Positions 25,423 to 35,415 are shown, numbered from the stretch's first letter. The stretch is 64,000 nt of DNA from Candidatus Poribacteria bacterium (GCA_026710795.1 JAPOQK010000088.1:48417-112416); one strand, 5' to 3'. Notes: generated by a model from the sequence alone, not told the origin. Numbers and translations: made by a program.

Positions 25423-27492
25423 TCATTCTGATTGAAGCATCTCCAAAAACGTATCAACATCCGTTGTAGGAGTTTGACAGACATAATCCTCACATATATA
25501 AGCCGTTGTGCTTTTATCAATTTGCGATTTATTTGCAAGAAGCGGTAATGTAGTGCCTTCAGTGGAATCAGTAAAGGCGACAATTTTGTTGGGTAGATAC
25601 ATCCTGTGTAACGCACTTAGCATTCCCTCGGTTTTTGTATCTTCTTTCTCACCAATTATAGCAATCTCTTTTGGAGTTGACAACAAAAATGCCAACTCAC
25701 AAAGCAGTTGTCCCGAACCTGAAGGCATCACATCCATTTGATGGAAATAGAGTTTCAACGTCTCCACCGCTTTGTCATAGAATCCTGAGTTGTCAAGATG
25801 TTTGGAGAGTCGTAATAGACTGTGAATTGCCATGGATGCACCAGAGGGTGTAGCACCGTCGTAAGCAGATTTAGATTGGACGATCAGCGTCTCGTGTGCT
25901 TTGCCCGTGAAGAAGAAACCATTACCTTCTTCATCACCAAACTGGTCTATCATAAGATGTGTAAGACGTTCTGCTTCAGTAAGCCATCTCGGTTCAAAAC
26001 TCGCTTCATACAAAGCGATTAAACCAGCGATGAAATAGGAATAATCCTCAAGATACGCATTGAGATGGCTTTTACCGGCACGGTAGGTTCGCAATAAAAG
26101 ACCATTATCCTGAGAAAGTGTCGTTAAAACAAACTCAGCAGATTTTTCACAGGCAGTAAGGTATTCAGGTTTCCCAGTCAACTGGTATCCCATTGCCATG
26201 CCTCGGATCATGATACCGTTCCAACTGGTTAGGATTTTGTCATCTAAACCAGGTTTTATACGTTTTTCTCTCTCCTCAAACAGTTTTTGCCGTCCATCTG
26301 CAAGAAGTGCTTCTAATTCATCAATATCCATACCAAGTTTCCGCGCAAAAATGTCCGGTGGTGTTTGCACATGCAGAATGTTTTCACCCTCAAAATTTCC
26401 ACGTGGAGTAATGTCGTAATACTCACAGAAAATCTCTGCATTCTTTTCACCGACAATGTCTTCCACATCGTAAGTTTCCCAGACAAAAAACTTGCCTTCC
26501 ACGCCTTCACTATCCGCATCTTGTGTAGAATAGAAACCTCCATTTTCTGCGTCGTACATCTCGCGCAGGACATAATCTAATGTTTCCGTGCCTACGTCGG
26601 AATAAAAAGTGTTTTGTGTGGCTTGGTATGCCTCAAAATAAGCAACAACAAGTTGTGCATTGTCATATAGCATCTTCTCAAAATGTGGAACAAGCCAACG
26701 TTCATCTGTAGAATATCGGTGAAATCCACCACCGAGTTGGTCATATATTCCACCGCGCGCCATTCTTTGCAAGGTGGTTTCTACCATCTCTAATGCATTT
26801 GCATTGCCACTGTGATGCCAATAACGCAGTAAGAAAGGAAGTCCCATGCTGGGCGGAAATTTGGGGGCATTCCCAAATCCACCGTATTGTGAATCAAATT
26901 GGGAACGGTAATGTTGACACGCTTTTGACATCAGTTCTTCAGTAAGTTCATGCTCGTGTGGATCAACAAGATTGCTCATCTGACTCAGTTGCGTCGTAAT
27001 TTGATCCGCTTGTTCCAACACCTGTTCGTTTTTTTCGTTGAATGCTTCTGCAACCGCATGCATCACCTTAGGAAATCCTGGTCTTCCATATCTATCTTCG
27101 GGTGGATAATATGTACCGCCATAAAATGGCTTCAGATCGGGTGTAAGGAAAACAGTCATAGGCCATCCACCTTGACGAGTCATGGCTTGCACAGCGTTCA
27201 TATATATCTCATCTAAATCTGGACGTTCCTCTCTGTCAACCTTGATGTTCACGAACAGTTCGTTCATGATTGCAGCGATTTCCTCATTTTCAAAGGATTC
27301 CCGTTCCATAACGTGGCACCAGTGGCATGCAGAATAACCAATACTCAGCAGAATTGGTTTCTGTTCACGTTTGGCGAGTTCCAATGCTTCTTCACCCCAC
27401 GGATACCAGTCAACAGGATTGTGGGCATGTTGAAGTAGATACGGACTTGTTTCTTGTATTAAACGGTTGGTGTGTTTGGAATCATCAGGCAT
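25423..27492 (-). CDS. YyaL/DUF255 thioredoxin-fold and six-hairpin protein
   Basis: The 689-residue protein is the bacterial homologue of spermatogenesis-associated protein 20. The N-terminal thioredoxin-like domain (residues 1-165) holds [20 protein letters not shown], the CxxC motif in [24 protein letters not shown] and [20 protein letters not shown]. The remainder is an alpha-barrel resembling N-acylglucosamine epimerases ([46 protein letters not shown]). The molecular role is not established. Length is normal. Downstream of it (minus strand) lies a short gap; tRNA-Glu and its terminator lie upstream. Confidence 0.93.
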   Translation of the reverse strand: MPDDSKHTNRLIQETSPYLLQHAHNPVDWYPWGEEALELAKREQKPILLSIGYSACHWCHVMERESFENEEIAAIMNELFVNIKVDREERPDLDEIYMNAVQAMTRQGGWPMTVFLTPDLKPFYGGTYYPPEDRYGRPGFPKVMHAVAEAFNEKNEQVLEQADQITTQLSQMSNLVDPHEHELTEELMSKACQHYRSQFDSQYGGFGNAPKFPPSMGLPFLLRYWHHSGNANALEMVETTLQRMARGGIYDQLGGGFHRYSTDERWLVPHFEKMLYDNAQLVVAYFEAYQATQNTFYSDVGTETLDYVLREMYDAENGGFYSTQDADSEGVEGKFFVWETYDVEDIVGEKNAEIFCEYYDITPRGNFEGENILHVQTPPDIFARKLGMDIDELEALLADGRQKLFEEREKRIKPGLDDKILTSWNGIMIRGMAMGYQLTGKPEYLTACEKSAEFVLTTLSQDNGLLLRTYRAGKSHLNAYLEDYSYFIAGLIALYEASFEPRWLTEAERLTHLMIDQFGDEEGNGFFFTGKAHETLIVQSKSAYDGATPSGASMAIHSLLRLSKHLDNSGFYDKAVETLKLYFHQMDVMPSGSGQLLCELAFLLSTPKEIAIIGEKEDTKTEGMLSALHRMYLPNKIVAFTDSTEGTTLPLLANKSQIDKSTTAYICEDYVCQTPTTDVDTFLEMLQSE

Positions 27493-27540
27493 GTGTGCAT
27501 TCTCCAGTGATGGATGAAATTTAAGATGGGTTCACGCGTT

Positions 27541-27570
27541 AAAACAAAAGGCGGGTTGATTCCCGCTTTA
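27541..27570 (-). terminator. Intrinsic terminator after tRNA-Glu
   Basis: Read on the minus strand, GCGGG and CCCGC flank AATCAA and are followed by TTTTGTTTT. The stem-loop plus T-run lies 12 bases beyond the 3' end of the tRNA, in the proper orientation. Confidence 0.7.
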
Positions 27571-27581
27571 CTAACGAAGAA

Positions 27582-27653
27582 TACCGCTACGGGGAATCGA
27601 ACCCCGGTTTGATGGCTGAGAACCATCCGTCCTGACCCCTAGACGATAGCGGC
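27582..27653 (-). tRNA. tRNA-Glu (anticodon CTC)
   Basis: The minus strand folds into a 72-base cloverleaf: acceptor GCCGCTA paired with TAGCGGT (one G-U), an anticodon stem GATGG/CCATC around loop TTCTCAG, giving anticodon CTC, and a T-arm with GGTTCGATTCC. The 3' CCA is not encoded. It reads GAG codons. A terminator follows immediately. Confidence 0.92.
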
Positions 27654-27695
27654 ATATTGATATATTAAACGGGTAAGATTTTTGTAGGTGTTACT

Positions 27696-28130
27696 TTATG
27701 CTTCGCTTTCTGTTGTCAATTTATCCGCATGTTCAATCATTTCACGTAACACATCAACATTAATATCCTCCAAGTTACGAAAACTGATAGAACTTTTCCC
27801 GGTCTTGACTTTTCCCAGTTTCGGCTTGTATATCTCAGCCAGATAACGTCTCCCTTCAACTGCGTTGATATAGACGCTAAAGTAATTCTTCTGCCGAGTC
27901 AACCCCACCAGAAACCATTCAACTTTCTTCTTATCAGACCGAACATAAGAAAAATTACCATAGCCAATGATACGTTGTTCGCTGCCACCCCAGAATACAC
28001 CTTCCCACATACAGCAATCACTATCTGGTAAGCCAGTTTTGATTAGCGTGTGAAGTTCGTCTAAAACTGCGCGTGTTTCTGGTTCTTGGCTGGCTATATA
28101 CTCATCAGGCGAGGTATCTACCCGTTCCAT
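27696..28130 (-). CDS. DUF1801 family protein
   Basis: The 144-residue protein resembles the DUF1801 (YdhG-like) family: an N-terminal EYIASQEPETRAVLDELHTL, MWEGVFWGGSEQRIIGYGNF, EWFLVGLTRQKNYFSVYINA, and a C-terminal KSSISFRNLEDINVDVLREM, the segment usually written as KG-CIRFK. Members have a mixed alpha-beta fold of unknown function. It lies between the two tRNA genes on the same strand. Confidence 0.82.
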   Translation of the reverse strand: MERVDTSPDEYIASQEPETRAVLDELHTLIKTGLPDSDCCMWEGVFWGGSEQRIIGYGNFSYVRSDKKKVEWFLVGLTRQKNYFSVYINAVEGRRYLAEIYKPKLGKVKTGKSSISFRNLEDINVDVLREMIEHADKLTTESEA

Positions 28131-28186
28131 TATTCTCCTCTCTACAACAAGACAATGTACATGTAGTTTATTTTACAGCAAAATAA

Positions 28187-28257
28187 CTGCCCGGGAAGGA
28201 CTCGAACCTTCACTACATGGTCCAGAGCCATGCGTCCTACCATTAGACGACCGGGCA
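28187..28257 (-). tRNA. tRNA-Gln (anticodon CTG)
   Basis: A 71-base cloverleaf on the minus strand has acceptor TGCCCGG paired with CCGGGCA, anticodon stem CATGG/CCATG with loop CTCTGGA (anticodon CTG), and T-arm GGTTCGAGTCC. CCA is not encoded. It reads CAG. A strong promoter lies 15 bases upstream. Confidence 0.92.
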
Positions 28258-28271
28258 TTGACTTAATGTTA

Positions 28272-28300
28272 AGTATATACTAATCTATGCAGCTTGTCAA
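28272..28300 (-). promoter_or_regulatory. Consensus promoter of tRNA-Gln
   Basis: TTGACA (28300-28295) and TATACT (28277-28272) on the minus strand are separated by 17 bases. The spacing and closeness to the tRNA start make this a confident promoter. Confidence 0.75.
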
Positions 28301-28335
28301 CCGTTTCCGATTGTAGTCCAATTATTTATATGTTT

Positions 28336-28456
28336 AGGACTTACACACAGACGTTGATTCTGCGCTTTGTAAGCACGGAAAAAGCCACAATTCTTATGGA
28401 AATTACACTAATCCTGTCATAATTATTGGTAAAATCGTGAAAATTGTGTAAGTCCT
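28336..28456. mobile_element. 121-base MITE-like element with 12-base terminal inverted repeats
   Basis: AGGACTTACACA (28336-28347) matches the reverse complement of TGTGTAAGTCCT (28445-28456) perfectly. Termini of the form AGGACTTAC are familiar from IS5-type elements and their non-autonomous derivatives in cyanobacteria. The interior is too short to code for a transposase. It sits 6 bases from the nuoN stop codon. No clear target-site duplication flanks it, so it may be old. Confidence 0.65.
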
Positions 28457-28462
28457 GAAATG

Positions 28463-29938
28463 TTATTGAAGTGTGATTTTGTCTGAGATGGTATAAAAAA
28501 AGTTGAGAAGTCCAATGAATATTGTAGGAACAGCAAAGACACTTAACAGGGCAAATGTGCCTTTGGAAAAGGAGAGACCATTTGTATCTTCAGCGGTTTC
28601 AAAATACATCGCTTTTACAATACGGGCGTAGTAGTAAAGGGAAACGACACTATTAAGTAAACCTATTAATGCCAACCAATACAATCCCTCACCTATGACA
28701 GCATAAAACAAGAACCATTTTCCAAAGAAACCCGCTAATGGGGGAATCCCAGTAAGGGAAAACAGGAAAATTGCCATAGCACCAGCAACCAACGGTGCGC
28801 GGGAAGCAAGTCCTCGGTATCCATCAATCATCTCAGTACCTGCCTCATTGGCAATGAGAACAACAACATAGAATGCTCCTAAGTTCATGAATAGATAGAC
28901 GATCAGATAGAAGAAGATAGCACCAAGTCCTTCAGGTGTGAGTAGAACAGCACCCATCAATAGGTAACCACCGTGTGCTATACTTGAATATGCTAATAGA
29001 CGTTTGACATTTCGTTGGGGGAGAGCTGCAAGGTTTCCTACAGTCATTGTGAGTGCTGAAACAATCGCTAATATAAATACCCAATCAATAGATTGCAGGA
29101 TTTCAGGTTTGCCAAATCCTACATGGAAAAACCTAAGAAATAGCGCGAACCCAGCTGCTTTTGATGCAACAGAGAGGAACGCTGTTATCGGAATAGGTGC
29201 GCCTTCGTACACATCGGGAGACCACATATGGAATGGGACAGATGCTATTTTATAGCCTATACCTGCCAGAATGAATGTTATTGCAATTAACACGCTGAGT
29301 GTAGATACACCACCAGAAGCAAGCACTGCAGCGATCTGGGCACTAATTTGCATCAGGTCTCCTGTTCCCGCCATTCCGAATAGCATCGACAATCCAAATA
29401 ACATCGTTCCGGATGCAACCGCACCATAAGTAATGTATTTGAATGCCGCCTCACTTGAGCGCGGGCTATGTGTCAAGAACCCAGCGAGAATATAGGAGGT
29501 AAGACTAACTGTTTCTAAAGCAATGAATATCATCAACAAGTTTGTTGACGATGCCATGAGAAACATACCAAAGGTGACGGCAAGCAATAGAGCATAGTAT
29601 TCACCTTTTAATTTTATGTCAAGTTCTTCGGAACGGAGTGAGAATAGAATCGTTGCAGCAGTTGCTAAAAGCAGAAGTATTTTGAAGAATACGGCGAATC
29701 CATCAAGACGAATCATCCCAAAAAATAGAGAAATCGGCTCATTATTGCTGATGAAAGAATTCGTGATGAGGATAGCAACTAAGGAACATCCAAGTCCTAC
29801 AAGCGATATATACGCGACTATTTCACTTTCCCGATTTTTTATAATAAGATCGGTGATAATGACAACAGCAGCGAAGACAACAAGAAGTATCTCTGGACTG
29901 AAATAGGCAAGACTTTCTATATTTTTTAAGGACTCCAC
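28463..29938 (-). CDS. nuoN: NADH-quinone oxidoreductase subunit N
   Basis: NuoN is one of three antiporter-like proton-pumping subunits in the complex I membrane arm. The 491-residue protein has about 14 hydrophobic helices and the usual signatures: FIALETVSLTSYILAGF (helix with the key Glu), AAFKYITYGAVASGTMLFGL (with the Lys), IGYKIASVPFHMWSPDVYEG, SIAHGGYLLMG, and SLTGIPPLAGFFGKW. It is the last gene of the large nuo operon, 9 bases after nuoM. Confidence 0.96.
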   Translation of the reverse strand: MESLKNIESLAYFSPEILLVVFAAVVIITDLIIKNRESEIVAYISLVGLGCSLVAILITNSFISNNEPISLFFGMIRLDGFAVFFKILLLLATAATILFSLRSEELDIKLKGEYYALLLAVTFGMFLMASSTNLLMIFIALETVSLTSYILAGFLTHSPRSSEAAFKYITYGAVASGTMLFGLSMLFGMAGTGDLMQISAQIAAVLASGGVSTLSVLIAITFILAGIGYKIASVPFHMWSPDVYEGAPIPITAFLSVASKAAGFALFLRFFHVGFGKPEILQSIDWVFILAIVSALTMTVGNLAALPQRNVKRLLAYSSIAHGGYLLMGAVLLTPEGLGAIFFYLIVYLFMNLGAFYVVVLIANEAGTEMIDGYRGLASRAPLVAGAMAIFLFSLTGIPPLAGFFGKWFLFYAVIGEGLYWLALIGLLNSVVSLYYYARIVKAMYFETAEDTNGLSFSKGTFALLSVFAVPTIFIGLLNFFYTISDKITLQ

Positions 29939-29947
29939 ACCGTTCTC

Positions 29948-31477
29948 CTATATTGCCTCTAATACGTTAACGAGATTGGTAACAGATTCGCTAAACATAT
30001 CAAGCGCAAAGTTGGGCCATATACCGAGGACTATGGTGAGAATCCCAAGTGGTACCAAAGTCAGGATTTCACGTTTATTGATTTCTGGTAGGTCTTCGTA
30101 TTTGGGGTTAAGTTGTCCTAAGAAAACCCTTTGGAGTGTCCAGAGGAAGTATGCTGCCCCTACCACAATACCTATGGTAGAGAGGATGGTTATTAGTTCG
30201 AATTCTTGGAAAGCACCAAGCAGAGATAATGCTTCACCAACAAATCCACTCAATCCGGGTAAGCCTAAAGATGCCATAAACGCAAGGGTAGTGATACCTG
30301 TGTAGACAGGCATTTTTGTTGCTATACCTCCAAAACCGTTAATCTCACGATGGTGTGCACGGTCATAGAGAACACCAACAAGCAGGAAGAGCATTGCACT
30401 GATGACTCCGTGATTGAACATCTGAAGTATAGCACCGTTGATTCCTTCGGAATTTCCTGCAGCAAGACCTAAGATAACAAACCCCATGTGTCCGATACTT
30501 GAATATGCGACTAACTTCTTAAAATCGGTTTGCGCTAATGCACATAATGAACCGTAGACAATGTTAATGAAACCGAGTAATGCTAAACTGTTCCCCACGA
30601 TACCAACGCCATTCGTAAATATAGCCAGACCTTCTGGGAACATCGCCATATTTACACGCACTATTCCATAAGTCCCCATCTTTAGGAGAACACCCGCAAG
30701 AATAACACTAATCGCAGTGGGTGCTTCAACGTGTGCATCAGGAAGCCATGTATGGAAGGGGAAAATCGGTACTTTAACAGCAAAACCAATAAAGAATCCA
30801 AGAAATACCCACATTTGGAATCCTGGATCTGCAAGTGCGTGTCCTGGTGTGGCAGCCAGCGAAATAAGAGTCAGAATGTCAAAGGTTCGGACACCTTCTG
30901 CTACACCGTTAATCACATTGCTGTTGAGGTATACTGCAATCATTGCAACCAACATCAGCACACTGCCAAATAAGGTATAAAGAAAGAATTTTATTGCAGC
31001 ATATTCGCGGCGAGGTCCACCCCATACACCAATCAGGAAATACATCGGTAGAAGTGTCAACTCAAAGAAAACAAAGAACAGGAACAGATCCAAAGATGCG
31101 AAGAAACCAAGCATGCCTGTCTCAAGCAACAGGAACAGTGCCATATATGCCTTAAGACCTTTTTCAATGTTACGCCAAGAGGCAAGAACACAAATTGGTC
31201 CCAAAAGTGCGGTGAGAAGTATTAGGGTTACACTTAAGCCGTCAATACCAATGTAGTATTTGATATTGAATGCTGTAATCCAATCAACAGGTCCATGCGG
31301 GTACTGTATTCCAAAAATTGATCGTTCGTAGTTAATGAATAAGTATGCTGCAATTATCAGCGGAATAAGCGTAAAACCAAGTGTAACGCGTTTTATCAGT
31401 TCATCCGACTCTCGTGGTAATAGTAAAACAACGATCATCCCCAGCAACGGGACAAATATCATTAGCGACAATAACAT
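29948..31477 (-). CDS. nuoM: NADH-quinone oxidoreductase subunit M
   Basis: NuoM is an antiporter-like proton channel subunit. The 509 residues hold FFELTLLPMYFLIGVWGG with the conserved Glu, a Lys-bearing helix AAIKFFLYTLFGSVLMLVAM, FPFHTWLPDAHVEAPTAISV, AYSSIGHMGFVILGLAAG, MFNHGVISAMLFLLVGVLYD and LPGLSGFVGEALSLLGAF, all diagnostic. It lies between nuoL (91-base gap) and nuoN. Confidence 0.96.
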   Translation of the reverse strand: MLLSLMIFVPLLGMIVVLLLPRESDELIKRVTLGFTLIPLIIAAYLFINYERSIFGIQYPHGPVDWITAFNIKYYIGIDGLSVTLILLTALLGPICVLASWRNIEKGLKAYMALFLLLETGMLGFFASLDLFLFFVFFELTLLPMYFLIGVWGGPRREYAAIKFFLYTLFGSVLMLVAMIAVYLNSNVINGVAEGVRTFDILTLISLAATPGHALADPGFQMWVFLGFFIGFAVKVPIFPFHTWLPDAHVEAPTAISVILAGVLLKMGTYGIVRVNMAMFPEGLAIFTNGVGIVGNSLALLGFINIVYGSLCALAQTDFKKLVAYSSIGHMGFVILGLAAGNSEGINGAILQMFNHGVISAMLFLLVGVLYDRAHHREINGFGGIATKMPVYTGITTLAFMASLGLPGLSGFVGEALSLLGAFQEFELITILSTIGIVVGAAYFLWTLQRVFLGQLNPKYEDLPEINKREILTLVPLGILTIVLGIWPNFALDMFSESVTNLVNVLEAI

Positions 31478-31568
31478 TTTATGTATTCTTCCTCACTGAA
31501 TTTGCACTATGGGCAAAATTGTTATGTTGTTTGAGTTCTGTACTCTCACACTAATATGCAATAAACAT

Positions 31569-33764
31569 TTAGAAAAGTCTAAATATCAATATTATCAACA
31601 CTATCCCACCAATAACGACAAAGAGATAGGTCTGTATTGCTCCTGTCTGGATTCTACGAATTCTACCGCCGGCTGACCACGTAACCGCTGCTACGCGGTT
31701 GACGAGACCATCAACAACACGGTTATCAAAAAAGCCAATAAAGGCTGCCAAAACATCACGTGTTACCGTACCAACACCGTTGACAATCCCATCAACAACA
31801 GATAAATCAAATCCCGCAAATAGCCGAGACTTCCATACCGTAAGTGCGACTAACACACCGTCGTAAAATTCGTCAAAGTAGTATTTGTTCCAAAATAAGT
31901 TATAGGCAGGACGGAAAGTTGTTGCAACGGCTTCGGCAGAGAATCTTCGTTTATGGTAAAACAGCCAAGATAGCAGTATGCCTAAACCTGCAACACAGAT
32001 TGAAAGTACCATCGCAATCGTATGTGCAGGACCGTGTCCATGATGTCCATCACTTGCATGTTCAGCATCGTGTCCGCTTTCATCTTCAGCTGCTTCAGCC
32101 TCAGATATTCCGAAAAGAGATATACCACTATTTGCATCTGCTGTCTTACTATCGGGTGAAACATAGACACGTTGCGGAGAATGAATATGATGTTGTGGAG
32201 GTGGTTCAATATAATTTTCGTTGAACCAAAGGATATTCACAGCAGGAAAACTCAAGGCTGCTAACACTATGAGAGGCACCGTCATCACCCATGGGGATTC
32301 GTGTGCCATGTCATGCATTTCTTGATTGCGCGGTTCACCGAAGAAGGTCATAAATATCAGACGGAACATGTAAAACGCAGTGATACCTGCAGCAATCAGT
32401 GCCATACCGAATAGAATATAGTAATGCGGTGAGTTTGATGCCATTGCTTGTCCAAGCACACCCCCTAAAATCGCATCTTTACTCCAGAAGCCTGAAAAGA
32501 CAAATGGTACACCAGATATAGACAACGTAGCGATGAGCATCGTGATGAAAGTCAATGGCATCTTTTTTCGGAGACCACCCATGTTCCGCATATCTTGGTC
32601 AGGTGGAATTTCAGAACCATGTTCGTGAACTAAACTGTGGTCATCATGTTCATCACTTTCAGCATGTTCATCATCATGGTGTGCATGCATTGCATGGAAG
32701 GCATGGATAACGCTACCAGAACCGAGAAACAACAACGCTTTAAAAAATGCGTGCGTGGTCAGGTGAAAAAGTCCTGCAACATAACTGCCAGCACCAATTG
32801 CCAGCATCATATATCCCAACTGACTCACCGTAGAATATGCCAACACCCGCTTAATATCAAATCGGACAATAGCAATAGTCGCTGCAACAAGTGCAGTAAT
32901 ACCTCCAACGTAAGCAATTACCAGAGACGAAGTTGGTGTCAATATCGGGAACATCCGAGCTACGAGATACACACCTGCAGCAACCATTGTAGCTGCGTGA
33001 ATTAACGCACTGACAGGCGTAGGACCTTCCATCGCGTCAGGTAGCCATGTATGTAACGGTACCTGAGCAGATTTACCGACAGCACCACAGAAAATGAGAA
33101 TACCCGCAACTGAAAGCCATGCAATTTGTCCTGACTCTAATGTTGTCACTTCCTCAAAGATTCCGCTATCTCCATAGAGAGATAGTGTTCCGAATTCTGC
33201 AAACAACATCATCATTCCGATGAACATACCTATATCACCGACACGTGTTGTCAGAAAAGCCTTCTTACAAGCATTCGCAGCAGAATCCTTTTCAAACCAG
33301 AAACCGATCAGCAGATAGGAACAAAGACCGACAAGTTCCCATCCGATATAAATACCGAGTAGGTTATCCGAGACGACCAGGAACAGCATGGAAAATGAGA
33401 AAAGTGAGAGAAAAGCGAAAAATCGGGAATACCGTGGGTCCCCATGCATGTAGCCAATAGAGAAGATATGGACAAGGCTACTCACCAGTGTAACAACAAT
33501 CAGCATTATCACCGTGACACTATCAAGGTAGAATCCCATTGAAAAGGTGACACTACCAAGTGAAAGCCATTCTACAGTAATGGGTTTAGGATCTGAAACT
33601 ACTTCCTGTATGAGAAGCAGAGAACAACCGAGTGCGGCAAGCATCGCAACGGTTGACAGATAGTCTTGTCGCGGGAAATTCCGTTTTGCTAAACCTAATA
33701 ATGCAAATATTGCAAAGGCTGCAAGTGGAGCAAGTAAGATGATACTAATTAAGGGAACAATCAT
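31569..33764 (-). CDS. nuoL: NADH-quinone oxidoreductase subunit L with His-rich insertions
   Basis: NuoL is the distal proton-pumping subunit, carrying the long lateral helix. The 731-residue protein has GWELVGLCSYLLIGFWFEKD, LHTWLPDAMEGPTPVSALIH and AATMVAAGVYLVARMFPI, and YSTVSQLGYMMLAIG. Two unusual insertions are rich in His and acidic residues: around residues 350-390 (HAMHAHHDDEHAESDEHDD) and around 530-580 (DESGHDAEHASDGHHGHG). They could bind metal or only extend loops. The C-terminus ends in the expected membrane anchor. It starts 15 bases after nuoK. Confidence 0.96.
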   Translation of the reverse strand: MIVPLISIILLAPLAAFAIFALLGLAKRNFPRQDYLSTVAMLAALGCSLLLIQEVVSDPKPITVEWLSLGSVTFSMGFYLDSVTVIMLIVVTLVSSLVHIFSIGYMHGDPRYSRFFAFLSLFSFSMLFLVVSDNLLGIYIGWELVGLCSYLLIGFWFEKDSAANACKKAFLTTRVGDIGMFIGMMMLFAEFGTLSLYGDSGIFEEVTTLESGQIAWLSVAGILIFCGAVGKSAQVPLHTWLPDAMEGPTPVSALIHAATMVAAGVYLVARMFPILTPTSSLVIAYVGGITALVAATIAIVRFDIKRVLAYSTVSQLGYMMLAIGAGSYVAGLFHLTTHAFFKALLFLGSGSVIHAFHAMHAHHDDEHAESDEHDDHSLVHEHGSEIPPDQDMRNMGGLRKKMPLTFITMLIATLSISGVPFVFSGFWSKDAILGGVLGQAMASNSPHYYILFGMALIAAGITAFYMFRLIFMTFFGEPRNQEMHDMAHESPWVMTVPLIVLAALSFPAVNILWFNENYIEPPPQHHIHSPQRVYVSPDSKTADANSGISLFGISEAEAAEDESGHDAEHASDGHHGHGPAHTIAMVLSICVAGLGILLSWLFYHKRRFSAEAVATTFRPAYNLFWNKYYFDEFYDGVLVALTVWKSRLFAGFDLSVVDGIVNGVGTVTRDVLAAFIGFFDNRVVDGLVNRVAAVTWSAGGRIRRIQTGAIQTYLFVVIGGIVLIILIFRLF

Positions 33765-33779
33765 ATTTTTTCTTTACTT

Positions 33780-34112
33780 TTAACCTTTCAAGGTATCAAC
33801 TTCGTCGGGACGTATACTACCGAACTCACGGTAGATAGCGAGAATAATTGCAAGAAACACAGCCGCTTCGGCTGCAGCAAGTACAATACCAAAGATAGCG
33901 ATTATTTGACCGTCAAAACGGAAAACTTCCGAACCGACAATGGATTCAGCTGGTGTAACAAACCGAGAAAATGCTACAAAGTTCAGATTGCAGGAATTGA
34001 GAATAAGTTCAATACCCATAAGAATGCTAATAGCATTCTTTCGAGTTAGAACAGCGAAAATGCCGAGAGAAAATAGAATTGAACTGATTACCAAATAGTG
34101 TTGTAAACTCAT
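33780..34112 (-). CDS. nuoK: NADH-quinone oxidoreductase subunit K
   Basis: NuoK is a small three-helix membrane subunit with buried Glu residues in the proton path. The 110 residues show SILMGIELILNSCNLNFVAF (first essential Glu) and IVLAAAEAAVFLAIILAIYR (second). Slightly longer than usual by an N-terminal and C-terminal extension of a few residues. It lies between nuoJ and nuoL. Confidence 0.95.
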   Translation of the reverse strand: MSLQHYLVISSILFSLGIFAVLTRKNAISILMGIELILNSCNLNFVAFSRFVTPAESIVGSEVFRFDGQIIAIFGIVLAAAEAAVFLAIILAIYREFGSIRPDEVDTLKG

Positions 34113-34137
34113 TAAAATAACCTATAGACAGTAAGAA

Positions 34138-34656
34138 TTAATCCCGTACCTCCTTACGAGAAATAAGGGCAGCACCAATCAGTGCTACTAACAGTAGTAC
34201 TGAGACCACCTCAAAAGGTAACAAAAACTTTTCATTCAAAATAAGTTCACCAATACGTTTTGTTGTCGGTGTGAGTGGAGACCCATCATCTGTAAGATTC
34301 TTCCAGATGGGTGTATTCGCTATGACCGTCAAAAGTAGCATCAGCAGTGCAAGGGAAATACCACCACCTAATAGAAGTTGACCTCGTTCAATGTGGATAC
34401 GCATCTCTAACCGTCCGCTTGTCATCATAACACCGAAGAGGATGAGCACCAGAATTCCTCCGACGTATACAATCACCTGTGTTGCTGCAAGGAAATCGGC
34501 TTGTAGAAATACATAAAGTCCGGCGACACCGAAGAGTGTAACCATCAGTGCGAAAGCAGCATGCACAATGTTCCGAACTGTTACCACCGCAAGTGCAGAC
34601 GCGATTGTAATCAGCGCAAAACCGTAAAAAATAAATGTTTTCAGCGTAAATTCCAT
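34138..34656 (-). CDS. nuoJ: NADH-quinone oxidoreductase subunit J
   Basis: NuoJ is a five-helix membrane subunit. The 172-residue sequence has NIVHAAFALMVTLFGVAGLY and FLAATQVIVYVGGILVLILF, the conserved core, followed by GVMMTSGR and a C-terminal helix VVSVLLLVALIGAALISRKE. It sits 25 bases upstream of nuoK and 39 bases after nuoI. Confidence 0.95.
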   Translation of the reverse strand: MEFTLKTFIFYGFALITIASALAVVTVRNIVHAAFALMVTLFGVAGLYVFLQADFLAATQVIVYVGGILVLILFGVMMTSGRLEMRIHIERGQLLLGGGISLALLMLLLTVIANTPIWKNLTDDGSPLTPTTKRIGELILNEKFLLPFEVVSVLLLVALIGAALISRKEVRD

Positions 34657-34695
34657 CTAATAACTTATCCTTACAAACCTTGAAATAGTGTTACT

Positions 34696-35415
34696 CTAAT
34701 CTGCTGCTTCTGCTGTATCCGTCTCGTCTTTTTCGTACATCTCCTGTTTGTCAAACTCGAAAATTAGGTCATTGCGGTCAAAACTTGAATACTCAATACC
34801 TTCAAGTGTGTCCTTCATAGTAAGGCACTCTGTCGGACATACCTCCGTACAAAGTCCACAATACATACAAATAGACATATCAATATCAAACTGGTCAAGA
34901 TAGAAAACGACTGGGTTTCGCGTAACGACACGTGATACTTCCTCTCCAGAAAAGGTTTGGGTTCTACTCTCATCTCCAGATTGCTCAAGTCGATCAATGA
35001 CTTCCTGTGGTCCTTGCCGTGAGGTAATATTTGTGACGTTGAGTTCCTCGTCCAGATTTAACTTTTTGTCTTCACCTTCAATGAGACCGATAATTTCACG
35101 TCCATCCTTAAGATGAACGACATTCATACTATCCCAAAGTTGTTCACCTTTTGGAAGTTTGTCACCTGTAATCGTGATACAATCCACTGGACAAATCAAT
35201 TCACACTTTTTGCATCCGATGCAATCCTCAATCCGATTGTAGAGTTGTCCACGATAACCTTTCGGTATTTCTCTAACGTTCTGCTTCTTCTCAAAATCGT
35301 GTTCATAAGGATATTGGTGCGTTACGTTCGGTTCAAAAAATTGCCGAATCGTCACTCGCATCCCAACGAGGACGGTATAAACACCTTTGTATATGTTGCG
35401 TATGTATTTATCCAT
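34696..35415 (-). CDS. nuoI: NADH-quinone oxidoreductase subunit I with long insertion
   Basis: NuoI carries two [4Fe-4S] clusters. Residues C65, C68, C71, C75 form the first site (EDCIGCKKCELICP) and C183, C186, C189, C193 the second (SICMYCGLCTEVCPTECL). The two motifs usually lie about 30 residues apart, but here about 108 separate them because of an acidic insertion (residues about 84-165, DSMNVVHLKDGREIIGL and so on). The N-terminus YKGVYTVLVGMRVTIRQFFE is normal. A C-terminal acidic tail ends the protein. It is followed by nuoJ. Confidence 0.93.
   Translation of the reverse strand: MDKYIRNIYKGVYTVLVGMRVTIRQFFEPNVTHQYPYEHDFEKKQNVREIPKGYRGQLYNRIEDCIGCKKCELICPVDCITITGDKLPKGEQLWDSMNVVHLKDGREIIGLIEGEDKKLNLDEELNVTNITSRQGPQEVIDRLEQSGDESRTQTFSGEEVSRVVTRNPVVFYLDQFDIDMSICMYCGLCTEVCPTECLTMKDTLEGIEYSSFDRNDLIFEFDKQEMYEKDETDTAEAAD

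Noticed and set aside
28336..28456. A complete insertion sequence
   Set aside because: The element is only 121 bases and can hold no transposase.
31844..32224. Long plus-strand frames inside nuoL
   Set aside because: They are shadows of a highly conserved nuoL gene on the other strand and lack any ribosome site or family match.
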